DNA of 8,882 nucleotides from Lentisphaeria bacterium (GTDB taxonomy: Bacteria > Verrucomicrobiota > Lentisphaeria > Oligosphaerales > Lenti-02), in assembly GCA_023145395.1 (NCBI GenBank), contig JAGLDW010000810.1, positions 1-8,882 on the forward strand, in the 5' to 3' direction. The notes under the pieces are model-generated. The model saw only the letters and a list, made by a program, of their open reading frames with translations. It was not told where the DNA came from and did not search any database. A program made the translations under genes and the position numbers. Of the stretch, positions 7,472-8,882 are shown one piece after another; position 1 is the first letter of the stretch; the number at the start of each line of letters is the position of its first letter.

Positions 7472-8882
7472 ACAACCATCCCCAACCGGGCCGCGACGCA
7501 CCACCGGTGGCGCAACCCACCGTCGAGGAATCCGGATCGCAAGCGTCTCCGGTGCCGTCCTCATCCGAATCCCCCTGGTCCGGGTTGGACTTCAGTCGGC
7601 AATTGTCGTCAACATCCGGCACCCCATCCTCGTCATCGTCCGGATCGCAAGGATCGCCCAGGCCATCTTCATCCGCATCCGCCTGAGCCGGGTTGGCCAT
7701 GGCCGGACAATTGTCCTCTTCATCAGGCACGGAGTCTCCGTCCCGATCCCCATCACAGGAATCGCCCTGCCCATCCGCATCGGAATCCAGCTGATCCGGA
7801 TTCTCCACCAGGGGGCAGTTGTCCGCAAAATTCAACAAGCCGTCGCCGTCGGCGTCCACATCACAGACGTCCCCCAGGCCATCACCGTCCGCATCTGCCT
7901 GATCGGCGTTGGCGGCAAGTGGGCAGTTGTCCAGGTCATTGCTCGCACCGTCCCCGTCCACGTCGGGATCGCAGGCATTGCCCTGGCCGTCGCCGTCGTC
8001 GTCCGTTTGATCCGGGTTGCTTAATGCCAAGCAGTTGTCGACGGCGTCATCCACTTCGTCGCCGTCCGAATCGAGATCGCAGGCGTCGCCCAATCCGTCA
8101 TTGTCCGAATCCGCCTGGTTGGGGTTTGGTTCCAGGGGGCAGTTGTCCTGACAATCTTCAGCATTGCCGCCGGTGCATAAATTGCTGCCGTCGCCCTGGT
8201 TGATGCCATCCCCATCCATGTCTCCATCGCAGACGTCTCCTCGGCCGTCGCCGTCGATGTCGCTCTGATCCGCATTGCCGGTCCCCGGGCAGTTGTCCTC
8301 GGGGTCGGCGGTTCCGTCTCCATCCCGGTCCAGATCGCAGACGTCTCCCACGCCGTCCGCGTCCAGGTCGGACTGCTCCGAGTTGGGCCAATGGGGGCAG
8401 TTGTCGTCACAGTCGGAGGAGTTGCCGCCTGTGCAAGGATTGCCACCGTCCCCCTGGTTGATCCCATCCCCGTCCAGATCCAAAGAGCAGGCGTCGCCGA
8501 CGCCGTTGCCGTCCTCATCCGCCTGATCGGCGTTGGGGGTAAAGGGGCAGTTGTCTTGGCAGTCCTCGCTTTGGCCTCCGCTGCATGGGTTTGATCCGTC
8601 GCCCTGCTCGATGGCGTCACCGTCGATATCCGAATCGCAGGCATCCCCGAACGCATCTCCATCCCGGTTGGACTGGGTCGGATTGTATTGCCAAAGACAA
8701 TTATCCACCGCGTCATCCACGCCGTCGTCATCCACATCCAGATCGCATTCATCGCCGATGCCGTCGCCGTCAAAATCACCCTGGGAGGGGTTGGGGGTCA
8801 TGGGGCAGTTGTCCTGGCAGTTGAGAAACGCGCCGCCGCTGCAGGGATTGTTGCCGTCTCCTTGCTCAACCCCATCTCCGTC
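7416..8882 (-). CDS. Gene D: TSP3-array protein with MYXO-CTERM-like anchor (5' end outside window)
   Basis: The frame is open from the window edge to TAA at 7418-7416, giving 488 visible residues. The ATG at 8801 is internal, since the repeat pattern continues upstream of it without a break (QGDGNNPCSGG, then CQDNCPMTP). About eleven TSP3-like units are visible with DxDGDGxGDxCD calcium loops and DNCP corners. In the window-edge half, four units carry an insert of the form QGDGxNxCxGG followed by a Cys; the other half is plain repeats. The C-terminus has the three-part plan of MYXO-CTERM sorting signals: Gly-Cys at residues 456-457, a hydrophobic stretch around 465-478 (WGWLFMGMALLW), then RCRR. 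In Myxococcota such tails are thought to be processed and to leave the protein surface-anchored. Six extra residues (HPHRRS) follow the Arg cluster, which is unusual. It carries none of the unnamed domains found in A-C and converges on gene C. Likely a surface stalk or spacer protein; partner and function unknown. Confidence 0.9.
   Translation of the reverse strand, partial: DGDGVEQGDGNNPCSGGAFLNCQDNCPMTPNPSQGDFDGDGIGDECDLDVDDDGVDDAVDNCLWQYNPTQSNRDGDAFGDACDSDIDGDAIEQGDGSNPCSGGQSEDCQDNCPFTPNADQADEDGNGVGDACSLDLDGDGINQGDGGNPCTGGNSSDCDDNCPHWPNSEQSDLDADGVGDVCDLDRDGDGTADPEDNCPGTGNADQSDIDGDGRGDVCDGDMDGDGINQGDGSNLCTGGNAEDCQDNCPLEPNPNQADSDNDGLGDACDLDSDGDEVDDAVDNCLALSNPDQTDDDGDGQGNACDPDVDGDGASNDLDNCPLAANADQADADGDGLGDVCDVDADGDGLLNFADNCPLVENPDQLDSDADGQGDSCDGDRDGDSVPDEEDNCPAMANPAQADADEDGLGDPCDPDDDEDGVPDVDDNCRLKSNPDQGDSDEDGTGDACDPDSSTVGCATGGASRPGWGWLFMGMALLWRCRRHPHRRS
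7437..7517 (-). other. MYXO-CTERM-like sorting signal of gene D
   Basis: Encodes Gly-Cys, a Gly/Ser-containing linker, a Trp/Leu/Met-rich hydrophobic segment and an RCRR cluster. This Cys - membrane segment - Arg order is the known signature of MYXO-CTERM tails in Myxococcota. The final two Arg codons already lie antisense to the conserved GDACD codons of gene C, and six more residues follow before the stop. Confidence 0.72.
8141..8882 (-). repeat. Extended TSP3 units with QGDGxNxCxGG insert in gene D
   Basis: Four units, the outermost cut by the window edge, carry an insert QGDG[SGN]N[PL]C[ST]GG plus four residues and a Cys ahead of the DNCP corner. They alternate with plain TSP3 units. The insert adds two cysteines, which could pair with each other. 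The units nearer the C-terminus (below about 8140) lack it. Confidence 0.75.

Noticed and set aside
7440..7510. Bidirectional terminator hairpin between convergent genes C and D
   Set aside because: Only short imperfect pairing around CACCGGTG with no T tract, and it lies within the coding part of gene D.
7107..8024. Plus-strand open frame of 305 codons crossing from gene C into gene D
   Set aside because: Only its first part is real, being the shifted frame of gene C. The rest is antisense to the TSP3 repeats of gene D.
8799..8801. ATG at 8801 (minus strand) as the start of gene D
   Set aside because: The frame upstream to the window edge continues the repeat pattern, and there is no signal peptide after this ATG.
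7416..8882. CRISPR array or DNA-level tandem repeat
   Set aside because: The regularity is in the protein (DxDGDG, DNCP). The DNA units vary in length and codon use, with no identical repeats or unique spacers.

Overview
The window is GC-rich and almost entirely coding. It encodes very large, aspartate- and cysteine-rich secreted proteins built from thrombospondin type 3 (TSP3-like, DxDxDG calcium-loop) repeats and MopE-type 'DxDCDGxxDE' putative metal-binding repeats. This repertoire, together with a recognisable MYXO-CTERM-like C-terminal tail on the minus-strand gene, points to a Myxococcota (delta-proteobacterial) chromosome. The genus cannot be named from the sequence.

Layout. Three paralogous genes run head-to-tail on the plus strand: A (1-2397, 5' end outside the window), B (2436-5951, complete) and C (5984-7471, frameshifted). 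The gaps are only 38 and 32 bases, so they look like one transcription unit. B and C start with lipoprotein signal peptides, so both should be lipid-anchored. B carries six MopE-type units at an exact 63-residue period, and C carries four at 57-58 residues. All three genes then switch to TSP3 repeats interrupted by copies of a roughly 110-residue Cys/Trp-rich domain that I cannot name: four in A, three in B, one in C. A fourth gene, D (7416-8882, minus strand, 5' end outside the window), converges on C. It is a pure TSP3-type array ending in a MYXO-CTERM-like anchor.

How they may work together. Everything here is predicted to be exported and surface-attached, through two different anchoring routes (lipobox in B and C, MYXO-CTERM in D). 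Long calcium-stabilised stalks carry the small disulfide-rich domains in A-C. Adhesion, cell-surface structure or metal binding are plausible, but none is shown by the sequence.

Most interesting points. (1) The unnamed domain is always inserted at the same place inside a TSP3 unit, and its cysteines are lost in pairs. (2) A and B share a 90-base perfect block within otherwise diverged paralogues, suggesting gene conversion or recent exchange. (3) Gene C is broken by three single-base insertions within 140 bases, all in homopolymer runs and summing to +3. (4) The 3' ends of C and D overlap by 56 bases, so the last residues of D are antisense to a conserved stretch of C. No RNA genes, mobile elements, CRISPR arrays or convincing terminators were seen, and there is no gene-free stretch longer than 38 bases.
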